A stretch of DNA of 64,000 nt from Methanosarcina flavescens (GCF_001304615.2 NZ_CP032683.1:1798001-1862000), one strand, 5' to 3'. Positions 8,960 to 19,074 are shown, numbered from the stretch's first letter. Notes: generated by a model from the sequence alone, not told the origin. A program made the numbers and translations.

Positions 8960-9151
8960 TTAGAGGGGTTCCAGAGCCTGTTTGAGATCTTTAAGGCAAC
9001 TCTCGCATATATAGGATGTGCCAATTTGAGTACATCCAAGAACTTCCGTATCTTCTCCCTTTTCTTTTTCCTCCTGACTTCCCGGATAACCTTCGCAGTA
9101 AATTCCACACTTCACTTCACAATAAGCTCCGCAGAACAAGCACCTTGACAT
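8960..9151 (-). CDS. small Cys-rich (zinc-binding type) protein
   Basis: The 63-residue protein has eight cysteines: CLFCGAYCEVKCGIYC near the start, one in VLGCTQ, and CESC near the end. Such spacing suggests one or two structural zinc sites. No named family is recognised. The start at 9151 lacks a clear Shine-Dalgarno sequence. It is convergent with the lipoprotein gene and lies about 240 bases from initiator tRNA. The organised cysteines argue that it is a real gene and not a chance reading frame. Confidence 0.6.
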   Translation of the reverse strand: MSRCLFCGAYCEVKCGIYCEGYPGSQEEKEKGEDTEVLGCTQIGTSYICESCLKDLKQALEPL

Positions 9152-9322
9152 ACATATGATTTAGGATTCGGAATTTCAAATACGTTTCCGGAAAACCCTG
9201 AAAACATGAAAAAATAAGGGGAAAAAAGAGATTCGGATGAATTTGAAAAGTAGCGGGAATTCTTGAGAGAAACGCACCTATTTCTTGATAAATTTCTAAA
9301 GATCAGTGAATCCACCGAAAAG

Positions 9323-9328
9323 TATATA
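9323..9328 (+). promoter_or_regulatory. TATA box of the initiator tRNA gene
   Basis: TATATA preceded by AAAAG lies about 65 bases before the tRNA, which would give a precursor with a leader of about 40 bases. No other TATA-like element lies closer. Confidence 0.5.
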
Positions 9329-9391
9329 TGCGATCGTTCGTATGTTGTGGTAGTTATCCCAGGCCAAGTGACCTGACAAATAAAACCCTGT

Positions 9392-9465
9392 AGCGGGGTG
9401 GGGTAGCCAGGAGATCCCGACGGGCTCATAACCCGTAGACCGATGGTTCGAATCCATCCCCCGCT
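9392..9465 (+). tRNA. initiator tRNA-Met (CAT)
   Basis: The cloverleaf is complete: acceptor AGCGGGG pairs with CCCCGCT, the anticodon loop is CTCATAA, and the T-arm is GATGG/TTCGAAT/CCATC. The A1-U72 pair and the three consecutive G-C pairs of the anticodon stem (CGGG/CCCG) are the marks of an archaeal initiator tRNA. CCA is not encoded. Confidence 0.95.
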
Positions 9466-9712
9466 ATGATAAAATTCTTTTCTAGATTTATTATGTAATG
9501 ATTTTTTTCAGATATTACCTTTTAAGATTTTCATCACCAGGCAACCTTTTTATAGCCGGTTACCGATTTTATATCTAGAATCCATTTACTTATCCCTTTT
9601 TCAAGCTATTAAAACTCAAGGCTTATTAAGGAAGGTTACTTTCTTACACACGGTCAAAGATGTGTGAGTATCTTCTCAAATATCCTCATAAACTGAGCAG
9701 GATGACTTTCAT

Positions 9713-11044
9713 ATGGTAATGGAAAAACTTGGAGACTCCTTACAGGGGGCGCTCAAGAAGCTGATCGGCGCGGGACGAATTGATGAGCGCACGGTCAATG
9801 AAGTAGTAAAGGATATCCAGCGAGCTCTGCTCCAGGCCGATGTCAATGTAAAACTTGTTATGGGAATGTCCCAGAAAATCAAAGAGCGTGCATTAAAAGA
9901 AGACCCTCCTGCAGGTATGAACCCGAGGGAGCATGTAGTCCGCATAGTATACCAGGAGTTAATGGGAATTATCGGCAAGGGAGCTGAAATCCAGCTCAAG
10001 CCGCAGACTATAATGATGGTTGGACTTCAAGGAAGTGGAAAAACTACCAGTACTGCAAAGCTTGCCCGCTACTTCCAGAGGAAAGGACTTAAAGCGGGAG
10101 TTATCGCTGCAGATACTTTCCGTCCTGGTGCATACCATCAGCTTAAAACCCTATGTGAAAAACTTAATGTAGCTTTCTATGGAGAAGAACACAATCCCGA
10201 TGCCGTTGAAATCACAAGAAACGGACTCAAAGCCCTGGATAAATACGACGTAAAAATAGTGGATACTGCAGGGCGCCACGCCCTTGAAGCTGACCTAATA
10301 GATGAGATGGAACGGATCAACGCTGTTGCAAAGCCAGATCACAAGTTCATGGTTCTGGACGCAGGTATAGGACAGCAGGCAAGCCAGCAAGCTCATGCCT
10401 TTAATAATTCTGTCGGGATTACAGGCGTTATTATAACGAAGCTTGATGGAACCGCAAAAGGAGGCGGAGCCCTGTCTGCTGTTGCCGAAACAAAAGCACC
10501 TATTGCCTTCATTGGTGTAGGAGAGACATCGGAAGACTTTGAGAAATTCGAAGCTGACAGATTTATCTCAAGGCTTCTCGGCATGGGAGACCTCAAAAGC
10601 CTGATAGAGAAGGCTGAAGAGACCCTGACCGAAGAGGATGTGAATGTGGAAGCTCTAATGCAGGGACGCTTCACTCTCAAAGACATGTACAAGCAACTTG
10701 AAGCCATGAATAAGATGGGCCCGCTCAAACAGATAATGTCCATGCTCCCTATGGGAATGGGAGGATTAGGAGGTGTCAAGCTCTCAGATGAGATGTTCCA
10801 GGCTACAAGTGACAAGATGAAGAATTACAAGGTCATCATGGATTCCATGACAGAGGAAGAAATGAATGATCCAAAGCTCATAGGCGGTTCCCGAATAAAA
10901 AGGATCTCAAGAGGTTCAGGCTGCAGCCCTGAAGAAGTAAGAGAGCTTCTTAAATACCACAAAACTATGCAGACAGCTTTAAAAGGCTTTAGAGGCGGAA
11001 AATTCAATATTCAGAAAATGATGAAGAAAAAACTCGGGATGTAA
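9713..11044 (+). CDS. srp54: signal recognition particle GTPase SRP54
   Basis: The 443-residue protein is full length for archaeal SRP54. The N domain (residues of about 1-90) leads to the G domain with the P-loop [34 protein letters not shown] and [11 protein letters not shown]. The M domain from about residue 300 is methionine-rich ([17 protein letters not shown]) and contains the RNA-binding segment [11 protein letters not shown]. With SRP RNA and SRP19 it directs nascent membrane proteins to FtsY and the SecYEG channel. The SRP RNA gene is not in this window. The ATG at 9713 gives the standard N-terminus. Confidence 0.98.
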   Translation: MVMEKLGDSLQGALKKLIGAGRIDERTVNEVVKDIQRALLQADVNVKLVMGMSQKIKERALKEDPPAGMNPREHVVRIVYQELMGIIGKGAEIQLKPQTIMMVGLQGSGKTTSTAKLARYFQRKGLKAGVIAADTFRPGAYHQLKTLCEKLNVAFYGEEHNPDAVEITRNGLKALDKYDVKIVDTAGRHALEADLIDEMERINAVAKPDHKFMVLDAGIGQQASQQAHAFNNSVGITGVIITKLDGTAKGGGALSAVAETKAPIAFIGVGETSEDFEKFEADRFISRLLGMGDLKSLIEKAEETLTEEDVNVEALMQGRFTLKDMYKQLEAMNKMGPLKQIMSMLPMGMGGLGGVKLSDEMFQATSDKMKNYKVIMDSMTEEEMNDPKLIGGSRIKRISRGSGCSPEEVRELLKYHKTMQTALKGFRGGKFNIQKMMKKKLGM

Positions 11045-11064
11045 TTATCCCGATGTTATTTTTC
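11035..11064 (+). terminator. terminator overlapping the srp54 stop codon
   Basis: CGGGAT (11035-11040) and ATCCCG (11047-11052) form a perfect six-pair stem with the TAA stop codon in its loop, and a T-rich run follows. It is a plausible end of the srp54 transcript. Confidence 0.6.
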
Positions 11065-11102
11065 ACATTAAATAGCTTTTTATTACTTTTCTATTATAGC
11101 GT

Positions 11103-11672
11103 TTAATATTGCTCGCAAACCTCAAGGAAGTTGATAAACAGTTCTTCTCCCTTTTCGGTATGGGAAACCTCAGGATGCCACTGGACACCGTAAATCGGTT
11201 TTGTTGGGTGGCGCATAGCCTCAATCTCACATACCTCAGAACGGGCAAGATGAGCGAAACCCTCAGGCAAAATGGCAACCTCATCTGCATGGGAAGCCCA
11301 GACAGTAGTCCTGGGCCCAAGTCCCCGAAGAATATCGTCTTCTTCAAGCACTTCTATCTCAATCTCTGCATACCCGCCTTTACTCCCTGCATGAACGTGA
11401 CCCCCATATTCCAGGGCAATTGCCTGATGCCCGAGGCAGATCCCAAGAATAGGAAGATCAATTTCACGGACGTAATCGAAACATAAGCCTGCCCTATCCA
11501 TTTCCGGCCCACCGCTCAGGATCAGCCCATCCGGTTCCTCTGCCAGGATATCCTCAATTGGCATTGTGTTGGGGATTATTTTCGTATCCACATCAAGATC
11601 CCGGACAGCCCGGTGAATGAGATGGCAAAATTGTCCGTAATTATTAACAACAAGGATTTTCAGCTCTTTCAT
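11103..11672 (-). CDS. guaAA: GMP synthase, glutaminase subunit
   Basis: The 189-residue protein is a stand-alone class I glutamine amidotransferase, as in archaea where GMP synthase is split into two subunits. The nucleophile elbow is [10 protein letters not shown], and the catalytic His-Glu lie in [12 protein letters not shown]. It hydrolyses glutamine and passes ammonia to the separate ATP-pyrophosphatase subunit, which converts XMP to GMP; that subunit is not in this window. The start ATG at 11672 gives the normal family N-terminus ([17 protein letters not shown]). Confidence 0.95.
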   Translation of the reverse strand: MKELKILVVNNYGQFCHLIHRAVRDLDVDTKIIPNTMPIEDILAEEPDGLILSGGPEMDRAGLCFDYVREIDLPILGICLGHQAIALEYGGHVHAGSKGGYAEIEIEVLEEDDILRGLGPRTTVWASHADEVAILPEGFAHLARSEVCEIEAMRHPTKPIYGVQWHPEVSHTEKGEELFINFLEVCEQY

Positions 11673-11771
11673 AATTCCTTCAGTTCCTGATTTAGTATAA
11701 TTTTATTTTTAAGAGTTATATTTTGATAACTGTGTGTTTAATGAATGTATTTTCTATTGCTCTGAGTGTAC

Positions 11772-11813
11772 CCTATTAGCCAATCTTATCCTATTAGCCA
11801 ATCTTATCCTATT
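11772..11813. repeat. 18-bp tandem repeat
   Basis: Two exact units of CCTATTAGCCAATCTTAT start at 11772 and 11790, and a six-base partial unit follows at 11808. The repeat lies in the gap between guaAA and the aro operon. The rest of that gap up to the operator at 12063 holds no recognisable gene. Confidence 0.75.
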
Positions 11814-12062
11814 TTAATTCTCTTATGCTTCCAAAGCTCAGAACCTTCACCTGTTTTCGGAACCTCTTGGTTTCGAAAATTATTTTGTGTTTCTATGATC
11901 TGGAACGTATTTTCCTGGTATTATCCCAGTATAACAGAGAGGAAGCGGCCAGGTTTGATCGCTATAGCACAATTTTGTACAGAAAAGTTCAAGAATATTC
12001 ATTTCTATAAGAGGCATATTCTTGTCATGCAGCCATATGGAATAGATTTAAATAGGTTTATT

Positions 12063-12087
12063 GTGCTAGTATGTCACATATTAGCAC
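12063..12087. promoter_or_regulatory. 25-bp near-palindrome, candidate operator of the aro operon
   Basis: The arm GTGCTAGTATGT and its partner ACATATTAGCAC flank one central base, and 22 of 25 positions agree with the reverse complement. The palindrome ends five bases before the TATA box at 12093. That is a typical place for an archaeal regulator, or for a factor that helps TFB/TBP binding. Confidence 0.6.
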
Positions 12088-12092
12088 GGAAC

Positions 12093-12101
12093 TTTATAAA
12101 A
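12093..12101 (+). promoter_or_regulatory. TATA box of the aro operon
   Basis: TTTATAAAA at 12093-12101 predicts a transcription start near 12125, about 25 bases before the ATG of the first aro gene. The candidate operator lies directly upstream. Confidence 0.7.
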
Positions 12102-12150
12102 ATAATATTGCTAACAAATCAAGATCGCTTTGAACTCGAAGGGGATTATA

Positions 12151-12948
12151 ATGTCAGAAATTGGTAAAAAGATAAGAATAGAAAGGCTGATGAATCGGGA
12201 AAGCAGAAACATGGTCATTATTCCAATGGATCATGGAATCTCAGACGGGCCTATTGAAGGACTCATCAATATCACAGATACGGTAAATAGAGTAGCTGAA
12301 GGAGGAGCAAATGCCGTTCTTATGCAGAAAGGAATGGTAAAATACGGACACCGGGGATACGGTCATGATATAGGTCTCATCGTACACATCAGTGGTTCTT
12401 CTTCCCTGAGTCCTGATCCCAATGCCAAAGTGCAGGTCTGCACAGTGGAGGAAGTAATTAAGATGGGAGCCGATGCCGTATCCATGCATATCAATGTAGG
12501 CTCTGAAACCGAAGCTGACCAGCTTGAGCAGCTTGGAAAGATTTCCAGAGACTGCACGGAATGGGGTGTGCCTCTTCTTACAATGATGTACCCCAGAGGT
12601 AAGAAAATCACCAATCCGCATGATCCTGTAAATGTTGCACATGCTGCAAGGATCGGAGCCGAGCTAGGCGCTGATGTTGTAAAAACCATATACACCGGAG
12701 ATCCTGACAGTTTCAGGGATGTGGTCAGAGGCTGTCCTGTGCCTGTAGTTATTGCAGGAGGGCCTAAAACCTCAACTGACCTGGAGCTCCTTGAGATGAT
12801 TGATGGAGCCATGGAAGCCGGAGCCAGAGGAGCCGCAATTGGAAGAAATGTTTTCCAGCACAGGGATCCTGTCAGGCTCACCCGGGCTATTTGTGAAATT
12901 GTACATCATAGAAGGCCTGTAGAAGAAGCTCTTGAACAGCTGAAATGA
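12151..12948 (+). CDS. aroA': 2-amino-3,7-dideoxy-D-threo-hept-6-ulosonate synthase
   Basis: The 265-residue protein belongs to the class I aldolase family of MJ0400 and is the first enzyme of the archaeal shikimate route. It condenses 6-deoxy-5-ketofructose phosphate with aspartate semialdehyde. Visible motifs are [11 protein letters not shown] near the start, the Schiff-base lysine in [11 protein letters not shown] and the phosphate-binding end IAGGPK and AAIGRNVFQ. The ATG at 12151 follows GAAGGGGA and gives the family N-terminus; an upstream TTG at 12130 is less likely. It heads a five-gene operon whose next gene encodes the enzyme that uses its product. Confidence 0.95.
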   Translation: MSEIGKKIRIERLMNRESRNMVIIPMDHGISDGPIEGLINITDTVNRVAEGGANAVLMQKGMVKYGHRGYGHDIGLIVHISGSSSLSPDPNAKVQVCTVEEVIKMGADAVSMHINVGSETEADQLEQLGKISRDCTEWGVPLLTMMYPRGKKITNPHDPVNVAHAARIGAELGADVVKTIYTGDPDSFRDVVRGCPVPVVIAGGPKTSTDLELLEMIDGAMEAGARGAAIGRNVFQHRDPVRLTRAICEIVHHRRPVEEALEQLK

Positions 12949-13043
12949 AAACAGGATATTGAGAACCAGGGTCAGTATCCGAACAAAAGTTAAAAAAAGA
13001 GAAGATCGGAGTAAAAACAGAAAATATACCGGGGTTGAAGCCT

Positions 13044-14186
13044 TTGAAAAAGAAAAGCGTGTGGATAAAAGCCGATGAAGGCGGATGGGAACAGCAAAAA
13101 GAAAGGATTACAACTGGCCTCGAATCAGGAGCCGACTGCGTGCTTATAAACCCAGGAGATGTTGAAAAAGTCAGAGAACTGGGAAGTATCCCGGTAGCAG
13201 CCTTTGGCCGTGACAATAAATCCGGAGCCGAAATAGCTGTTGTTGGAAAGAGAGGAGAAGGCGATGGGACAAAACCCTTACCACTTGAGGCTCCAGGTTC
13301 TCTTGATATAAACGCAGCAACCCTTCTCAGGGACAAAGGAGTGGCTGTAGGTGGGTATGTAGTAATAAGGGATAAACGTTATGAGCATTTCGCAGCCGAA
13401 CTTGGAAAAGTCTGTGACTTCCTCATTGTGACAGGTACGGACTGGAAGGTTATCCCCCTTGAAAACCTGATAGCTGAACTCCAGCGTTACGACGTGAAGA
13501 TTATTTTCGGAGTAAAGAGCGCAGAAGAGGCAAGACTGGCTTTCCAGATCCTTGAAATCGGAGCAGATGGGGTTCTTCTTGACAGCGGAGATCCCCAGGA
13601 AATAAAAGATACCATCAAGGCTGCCAGGGAACTGGAAAGCGAAAGCACTGAGCTTGAATCTGCAATCGTAACCAGGGTTGAGCCTCTTGGAATGGGAGAC
13701 AGAGTCTGTGTGGATACATGCAATCTCATGCAAAGGGGAGAAGGCATGCTCATAGGTTCTCAGGCAAGCGGGATGTTTCTGGTAAACTCCGAATCCGATG
13801 ACAGCCCGTATGTGGCAGCCCGCCCGTTCAGGGTGAATGCAGGCGCAGTTCACTCTTATATCAAAATAGGGGACAAAACCCGCTACCTCTCGGAGCTTCG
13901 GACCGGAGATACCGTAACTATTGTAGATTCAAAAGGGAAACAGAGAGATGGGATTGTTGGCAGAGTCAAGATCGAAAGCCGCCCTCTCATGCTTATCGAA
14001 GCAAAAGCAGGAGACAGGACCTTAAGCGCAATCCTACAGAATGCCGAGACCATCAAGCTTGTTGGAAAAGACGGAAACCCTATTTCAGTTGCCAAACTCA
14101 AGAAAGGCGACGAGGTTCTGGTTAGCCTGGAAGAGGGAGCAAGGCACTTTGGTAAAAAGATTGAAGAGACGATTATAGAGAAATAA
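13044..14186 (+). CDS. aroB': 3-dehydroquinate synthase II
   Basis: This is the archaeal DHQ synthase II of the MJ1249 type, unrelated to bacterial AroB. It oxidatively deaminates and cyclises the ADH synthase product to 3-dehydroquinate. It begins KKKSVWIKADEGGWEQQ; its last third contains RPFRVNAGAVHSYI and GRVKIESRPLMLIEA, both conserved in the family. The TTG at 13044 lies nine bases after GGGG and gives 380 residues. A TTG at 13035 is in frame but too close to the GGGG. The gene follows aroA' by 95 bases on the same strand. Confidence 0.95.
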   Translation: MKKKSVWIKADEGGWEQQKERITTGLESGADCVLINPGDVEKVRELGSIPVAAFGRDNKSGAEIAVVGKRGEGDGTKPLPLEAPGSLDINAATLLRDKGVAVGGYVVIRDKRYEHFAAELGKVCDFLIVTGTDWKVIPLENLIAELQRYDVKIIFGVKSAEEARLAFQILEIGADGVLLDSGDPQEIKDTIKAARELESESTELESAIVTRVEPLGMGDRVCVDTCNLMQRGEGMLIGSQASGMFLVNSESDDSPYVAARPFRVNAGAVHSYIKIGDKTRYLSELRTGDTVTIVDSKGKQRDGIVGRVKIESRPLMLIEAKAGDRTLSAILQNAETIKLVGKDGNPISVAKLKKGDEVLVSLEEGARHFGKKIEETIIEK

Positions 14187-14236
14187 TCTGTCAAAAAGAA
14201 ACAATTGTCAGTGAAAAAGGAAAACCGGAGCAAAGA

Positions 14237-14965
14237 ATGATTCGTATTGGCCCGCTTGCCCTTGAGGAAAAAGCTGCTGTTGTCGCAGTAATCCTTGAGA
14301 ACCCTATTGAAACCTCAAGGAAAGCCACCGAAATGGGAGCCGATATTCTTGAGATCAGGCTGGATTTGCTTGGAATCAGGGACCTAGAAACAGCTTCAGA
14401 AACGATAAGAAAAATAAAGTCCGAAACCGGGCTTCCGCTAATTCTCACAAATCGCTCAAGTATTGAAGGAGGAAAATGGGAGGGAAAAGAGGCTGAGAGA
14501 ACCGAGCTCCTTATAAACCTACTTTCCCTGAGAAATGGGCCAGACGCCGTAGATATCGAGCTTTCTGCCGGGAGAGAAGCGAGAGACAGAGTAATAAAAG
14601 CGGCAAAAACCTGCGGAAAAACAGTGATTGTTTCTTTTCATAATTTTTCAGAAACCCCGACTTTTCAGGAAATGAAAACTATTTTTGAAGAGGCATTTCT
14701 GGCAGGGGCGGATATTGCGAAACTAGCTGTTATGCCGCACTCAATGAGAGATGTACTTGATCTGTTAAGAGCTTCACTGGATACCAGGGAGGTAGGGGGC
14801 GCTGTATGCGCTATCGCAATGGGCAGGCTTGGAAAGCATACAAGGGTAATCGCTCCTTTTTATGGTTCGGTTCTCACATATGCAGCTGTTGAAGGTTCAG
14901 TTTCTGCGGCACCGGGACAGTTTCAGGTAGATGAAGTAAAAAAGACAATGGAGCTACTCGAATGA
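14237..14965 (+). CDS. aroD: 3-dehydroquinate dehydratase, type I
   Basis: The 242-residue enzyme dehydrates 3-dehydroquinate to 3-dehydroshikimate by a Schiff-base mechanism. It shows DILEIRLDLLG for substrate binding, the catalytic histidine in VSFHNFSETP, the Schiff-base lysine in ADIAKLAVMP, and the loop SAAPGQFQVDE near the end. The length is normal. The last codons overlap the aroE start in an ATGA arrangement, which implies translational coupling. Confidence 0.96.
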   Translation: MIRIGPLALEEKAAVVAVILENPIETSRKATEMGADILEIRLDLLGIRDLETASETIRKIKSETGLPLILTNRSSIEGGKWEGKEAERTELLINLLSLRNGPDAVDIELSAGREARDRVIKAAKTCGKTVIVSFHNFSETPTFQEMKTIFEEAFLAGADIAKLAVMPHSMRDVLDLLRASLDTREVGGAVCAIAMGRLGKHTRVIAPFYGSVLTYAAVEGSVSAAPGQFQVDEVKKTMELLE

Positions 14966-15804
14966 AGCAAGTCTTTGGTGTATTTGGAGACCCTGTAAGC
15001 CATTCCCTTTCTCCTGCAATGCATAACGCAGCTATCTCAGCCCTTGGGATGGACTGCATCTATCACGCTTTCAGGGTCAAGCCCGAAAAACTGGAAAAAG
15101 CAATTCTTGGGGCTGAAGCTATGGGATTCGGAGGTCTCAACCTGACAGTACCCCTGAAAGAGGTAGCTTTGAAGCTTGGCTGTATAAAACCTGACCTGCT
15201 GGCTAAAAGGATAGGGGCTGTAAATACTATAGTTTTCGAGGAGACCGGAGAAATCCGGGGATACAATACCGATGGGTTGGGAGCAAAACAGGCACTCCAA
15301 GAAGCTGCAGTGGAAATAAAGGGGTCTAAAATCGTGGTTGCAGGGGCAGGCGGAGCAGCAAGAGCCATTACTTTTCAGCTTGCGGCGGATGGCGCTGAGA
15401 TTACAATAATAAATCGGACTGAAGAAAGGGCAATTGCGCTTGCAAAAGACATCTCAGCCGCCGCCCTTCCCGGGAAAGTAGAGGGAAGAGGGCTCTCCGA
15501 ATTAAAAGATCTGCTACAGGATGCCAACGTTCTGATAAATACCACAACTCTCGGAATGCATCCTAATATAGACTCTACTATTGCCACGGCAGATGATCTT
15601 TACTCTGAGCTTACCGTTTTTGATATTGTATATAACCCTCTGGAGACCAGGCTCTTAAGAGAGGCAAAAGCCTCAGGCGCAAAGACTGTAAGTGGAGTCT
15701 CAATGCTTGTCTATCAGGGAGCTGAAGCTTTCAGGCTCTGGACAGGAATCGACCCTCCAGTTGAACTTATGAAAAAAACTGTTCTGGAGGCTTTGCAGGC
15801 TTGA
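14962..15804 (+). CDS. aroE: shikimate dehydrogenase
   Basis: The 280-residue NADP-dependent enzyme reduces 3-dehydroshikimate to shikimate. Visible features are the shikimate-binding SHSLSPAMHNAA, the catalytic lysine in NLTVPLKEVA, YNTDGLGAK, the nucleotide motif VAGAGGAARAI, NTTTLGMHP and MLVYQGAEAFRLWTG. It overlaps aroD by four bases and tyrA by four bases, so the three are translationally coupled. Confidence 0.97.
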   Translation: MKQVFGVFGDPVSHSLSPAMHNAAISALGMDCIYHAFRVKPEKLEKAILGAEAMGFGGLNLTVPLKEVALKLGCIKPDLLAKRIGAVNTIVFEETGEIRGYNTDGLGAKQALQEAAVEIKGSKIVVAGAGGAARAITFQLAADGAEITIINRTEERAIALAKDISAAALPGKVEGRGLSELKDLLQDANVLINTTTLGMHPNIDSTIATADDLYSELTVFDIVYNPLETRLLREAKASGAKTVSGVSMLVYQGAEAFRLWTGIDPPVELMKKTVLEALQA

Positions 15805-17276
15805 GTGTTAACATGGAGTCTGGAAACCAGACCGGAACGAATCAAAATTCTGAAAAGACAAAAGTCCTGATCCTTGGCGGAACCGGGGAAATGGGACAGT
15901 GGTTTACCCGTTTTTTCAAAGAAAGAGGTTATGAGGTTACAGTCTGGGGAAAAGGTGGGAAAATAGAAATCGCAAGGAAACTGGAAGTTCCTTTTGCCTC
16001 GAATCTTGAGGAAGCTGTTCCAGCAAGTGATATAGTGATAGTCTCTGTACCTATCAATGTAACTGAGGAAATTATTGCTGAGTTTGCCCCAAAAATGAAA
16101 GCTGGAAGTCTCCTTATGGACTTAACTTCCATTAAGGTAAAGCCTGTAGAAGCCATGAGAAAATTTACACCCTCCGATGTGGAGATTCTGGGTACCCATC
16201 CAATGTTCGGACCAACGATTAGCACTATCCGAGGGCAGACTGTGATTCTGGTTCCTGTAAAGGGACGTTCGGAAAAGTGGTTTCCGGTAATAAAAGAGCT
16301 TTTTGAAGAAAGTGGTGCGCATGTTGAGATTACTACCGCAGTCGAACATGACAGGCTTGTCTCGGTTGTGCAGGGACTCACCCATTTTGCCTATATCAGC
16401 ATAGGAACGACCATTGACAGGTTAGATTTCGACGTAAAAAGATCCAGAAAGTTTGTAAGTCCAGTCTACGACATAATGCTGGATTTCGTAGGCAGGATTC
16501 TTGGCCAAAATCCCTATCTGTATGCCCTCATCCAGATGGAAAATCCCGGAGTCCTCGAGGTACATGACGCATTTATCAGGGAATGTGAAGAACTCTCAGA
16601 GCTTGTGCGATCTCATGACGAGGAAGGCTTTGTGAAGAAAATGAAAGCTGCTGCTCGACAGTACGGAGATACGACTCATGCCCTGCGCAGATCCGATAAA
16701 CTGATTAATTACAGAATAACCGAATATGAGACCATCCTGAACTCCATCGGAAAGGTATGCGGGTTTTACCATCTTTATTCCGGAAAAATCCATGTCGGTA
16801 TTTTAGAAAATGTAGGGCCTGACGAGGTTGTTCTTACAAAGCTGGTCTCAAAAGGCACTTCCCCTCATATAAAAAACAAATTCTTGAAACTCAAGCTAGA
16901 AAATCTTCGCCTGCTTTCGGAATTCGAGTTATGGGAATGGAGGAAAGAAAACCTTGAGCATTCTACAAGGGATATCCCGGTCCTTATACCTGAAGGGGCT
17001 GATCCTGCGGTTATTCTTAACGCTATAAATACCAATAAACAGCTTGCAGCCTGTGAAATAAGTGATATCTATAGAGGGCCTATTCAGATAAATAATAAGA
17101 GACTAAATAGGGTAGAAACTGAAAAAGAAAGCAAAGAGTTGGAAAGACTTGCAGTTACTTACAGGATAACGGTTTTTGGAGATTGTGATGCAGATTCTGT
17201 TGAAGCCGAGGTAACATCCCTTCTTTGCGGTCTTGGTTGCAGAATAAGAGAAAAAAACTTGAAGCCGTATAGATAA
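15801..17276 (+). CDS. tyrA: prephenate dehydrogenase with C-terminal extension
   Basis: The N-terminal 290 residues are a TyrA-type NAD(P)-dependent prephenate dehydrogenase: ILGGTGEMGQWFTRFF for the dinucleotide, then GTHPMFGPT with the catalytic histidine, and VVQGLTHFAY. The product is 4-hydroxyphenylpyruvate on the way to tyrosine. The remaining 200 residues resemble the C-terminal regulatory part of archaeal TyrA proteins such as MJ0612 and are probably ACT-like; this is less certain. A TTG start at 15801 overlaps the aroE stop and has GGAGG ten bases upstream. The ATG at 15813 is an alternative. It closes the aro operon; chorismate-forming aroA/aroC and the kinase are elsewhere. Confidence 0.93.
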   Translation: MSVNMESGNQTGTNQNSEKTKVLILGGTGEMGQWFTRFFKERGYEVTVWGKGGKIEIARKLEVPFASNLEEAVPASDIVIVSVPINVTEEIIAEFAPKMKAGSLLMDLTSIKVKPVEAMRKFTPSDVEILGTHPMFGPTISTIRGQTVILVPVKGRSEKWFPVIKELFEESGAHVEITTAVEHDRLVSVVQGLTHFAYISIGTTIDRLDFDVKRSRKFVSPVYDIMLDFVGRILGQNPYLYALIQMENPGVLEVHDAFIRECEELSELVRSHDEEGFVKKMKAAARQYGDTTHALRRSDKLINYRITEYETILNSIGKVCGFYHLYSGKIHVGILENVGPDEVVLTKLVSKGTSPHIKNKFLKLKLENLRLLSEFELWEWRKENLEHSTRDIPVLIPEGADPAVILNAINTNKQLAACEISDIYRGPIQINNKRLNRVETEKESKELERLAVTYRITVFGDCDADSVEAEVTSLLCGLGCRIREKNLKPYR

Positions 17277-17344
17277 AAATTTTTACCTAAGAAGTCTATC
17301 TTAATAAAGAGAGAAATTGATATAAACAATAAAAAAAAGATAAT

Positions 17345-18889
17345 ATGATGTCCAGAGTTAAATGGAGAATATCTCTTTTATTTGTCCTTATCACTCTTTC
17401 TATATTTTTTTCAATGATCGCAAATAGCGACAGGTTTATGGAATTTGGGGGAAATGGAACATTCACACCAACCGGGACTGGAATTTTAAGGGAAGACCTG
17501 ATCACAAATCTCACACACAGGCTGGAAGTCGGTGACCATGAGACAAAATTGAATGCTGCAGTTGAGCTTGGGAGGTTCGGAGAGACTGCAGCTGATGTTC
17601 TTATTGAGAAAATAGAATCAAATACCTCGAGTTCAGGAGAAGTAAACAGTTACATGCTTCTTGCACTTCTTGAAATCGGAGATAGTAGAACAGAAACCGT
17701 TCTTTCTGAGGGCTTTAAGAAAATCCAGGCATCAAATAACGTTACAAATAAGACTACAGCTGAAGAACAGGCAGAAAACGAGATCTCGGTAGACATTTTG
17801 CAGGCTATTGAAGAGAAAGATAGAGCAATGAGAAGAAATCTTGCAATTTCTCTTGATAGGGACTACAATGACGAAACAAATTCTCTTGAAGCAGCCCTTA
17901 GAGCAGAGGAACAGAACTCAACTATTTATGATTCTTTTGCGCTTTCGGAGTTCGAGCCTGATGAACCTGGAAACGAAACTGAAAAGCTTATTAAAGCTCT
18001 TAAAAGCGACAGCGGGAGTATAAGGATCGCAGCTTTAATGGCTCTCGGAGAAAGAGAGGAAGCTGCAGCAATAGATTCCATAACACCAATTCTGACCCGG
18101 GACTATTCTCCGGTACAGAGCAGTGCAGCATATGCGCTTGGTGAAATTGGGGATGAAAGGGCAGTAGAAGTCCTGATAAAACAAATGAAAGATGGGGGCA
18201 GTGATAGCATCAGGAGTAACGCTGCAATTGCCCTCGGGAAAATAGGAAAGGAAACTGCCGTACCAGATCTTATCCAAAGGTTAAGAGACAATAGAGCTGT
18301 AGTAAGGAGCAGTGCAGCCCTGTCGCTAGGAAAAATAGGAAGCGAAACAGCAATAGAACCTCTGATAGAAGTCCTGAATAGCGGAAAACTTATAGACGGT
18401 AGAGCAAAAGATTCCGTGAACACTAATGAAGATGTCAGAAAAAGTGCTATCCTTGCCCTTGGAGAAATCGGAGGCCCTGGAGTGATCGAGGCTCTAACTG
18501 ACATATTAGTCGATAAAGAGGAAAGACTTTCTGTCAGGATGGCTGCAGCCGCAGCTCTGGGAAATACAGGTGACCCTCAGGCTATGGAGACGCTTAAGAA
18601 TGTGTTTAATGACAGGAATACGGATGCAAATCTCAGAAATCAGGCTTTTCTTGCTCTTGGCAAAACCAGAAACCAGGAAGCTGCAGAATTGCTTGTGGGA
18701 AAGCTGGGAGATAGGGAGTTTGGAGATAGTGCCAGGAAAGCCCTCTCTGGGATGGGAGAAATGGCAGTTGATACTCTAATAGAGAACCTGAAAACGACAG
18801 ATAGGAGAGCCAGGGATGAAACCGCCTTGCTTCTTATTGAAATAGGAGATCCAAAAGCTGTCAATCCCCTTATTGAGGCTTACCAGTAA
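17345..18889 (+). CDS. exported or membrane-anchored HEAT-repeat protein
   Basis: The 514-residue protein begins with a transmembrane or signal segment ([18 protein letters not shown]). A Glu-rich region follows, and from about residue 220 to the end there are roughly eight HEAT (PBS-lyase-type) repeats of about 30 residues, with cores such as [19 protein letters not shown] and [19 protein letters not shown]. Such solenoids bind other proteins. The partner is unknown. The gene follows tyrA by 68 bases on the same strand but is not obviously related to it. Confidence 0.85.
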   Translation: MMSRVKWRISLLFVLITLSIFFSMIANSDRFMEFGGNGTFTPTGTGILREDLITNLTHRLEVGDHETKLNAAVELGRFGETAADVLIEKIESNTSSSGEVNSYMLLALLEIGDSRTETVLSEGFKKIQASNNVTNKTTAEEQAENEISVDILQAIEEKDRAMRRNLAISLDRDYNDETNSLEAALRAEEQNSTIYDSFALSEFEPDEPGNETEKLIKALKSDSGSIRIAALMALGEREEAAAIDSITPILTRDYSPVQSSAAYALGEIGDERAVEVLIKQMKDGGSDSIRSNAAIALGKIGKETAVPDLIQRLRDNRAVVRSSAALSLGKIGSETAIEPLIEVLNSGKLIDGRAKDSVNTNEDVRKSAILALGEIGGPGVIEALTDILVDKEERLSVRMAAAAALGNTGDPQAMETLKNVFNDRNTDANLRNQAFLALGKTRNQEAAELLVGKLGDREFGDSARKALSGMGEMAVDTLIENLKTTDRRARDETALLLIEIGDPKAVNPLIEAYQ

Positions 18890-18908
18890 CCCTTTAGAAA
18901 TTATAGGA

Positions 18909-18930
18909 AATGTGGCTGAGGAGCCGCATT
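18909..18930 (+). terminator. hairpin after the HEAT-repeat gene
   Basis: AATGTGGCT pairs with AGCCGCATT around a GAGG loop, nine pairs including one G-U. A pyrimidine-rich tract follows. It lies 20 bases after the stop codon and is a plausible terminator. Confidence 0.55.
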
Positions 18931-18977
18931 CCTTCTGCTCCTTATTTCTATTATTTTCTACTACTTTTTTCTTAAAA

Positions 18978-19067
18978 GTAAGTTTAATAGTAAAAAGGTA
19001 AGTTTAATAGTAAAAAAGTAAGTTTAATAGTAAAAAAGTAAGTTTAATAGTAAAAAAGTAAGTTTAA
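18978..19067. repeat. 20-bp tandem repeat, four copies plus a partial
   Basis: GTAAGTTTAATAGTAAAAAA and near-identical units start at 18978, 18998, 19018 and 19038, with a partial unit at 19058. The array lies between two convergent genes and runs up to the stop codon of tpiA. Confidence 0.9.
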
Positions 19068-19074
19068 GTAATTT

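Noticed and set aside
11766-12167. 133-codon frame upstream of the aro operon
   Set aside because: It runs through a tandem repeat, the operator and the TATA box into aroA' out of frame; its sequence is not protein-like.
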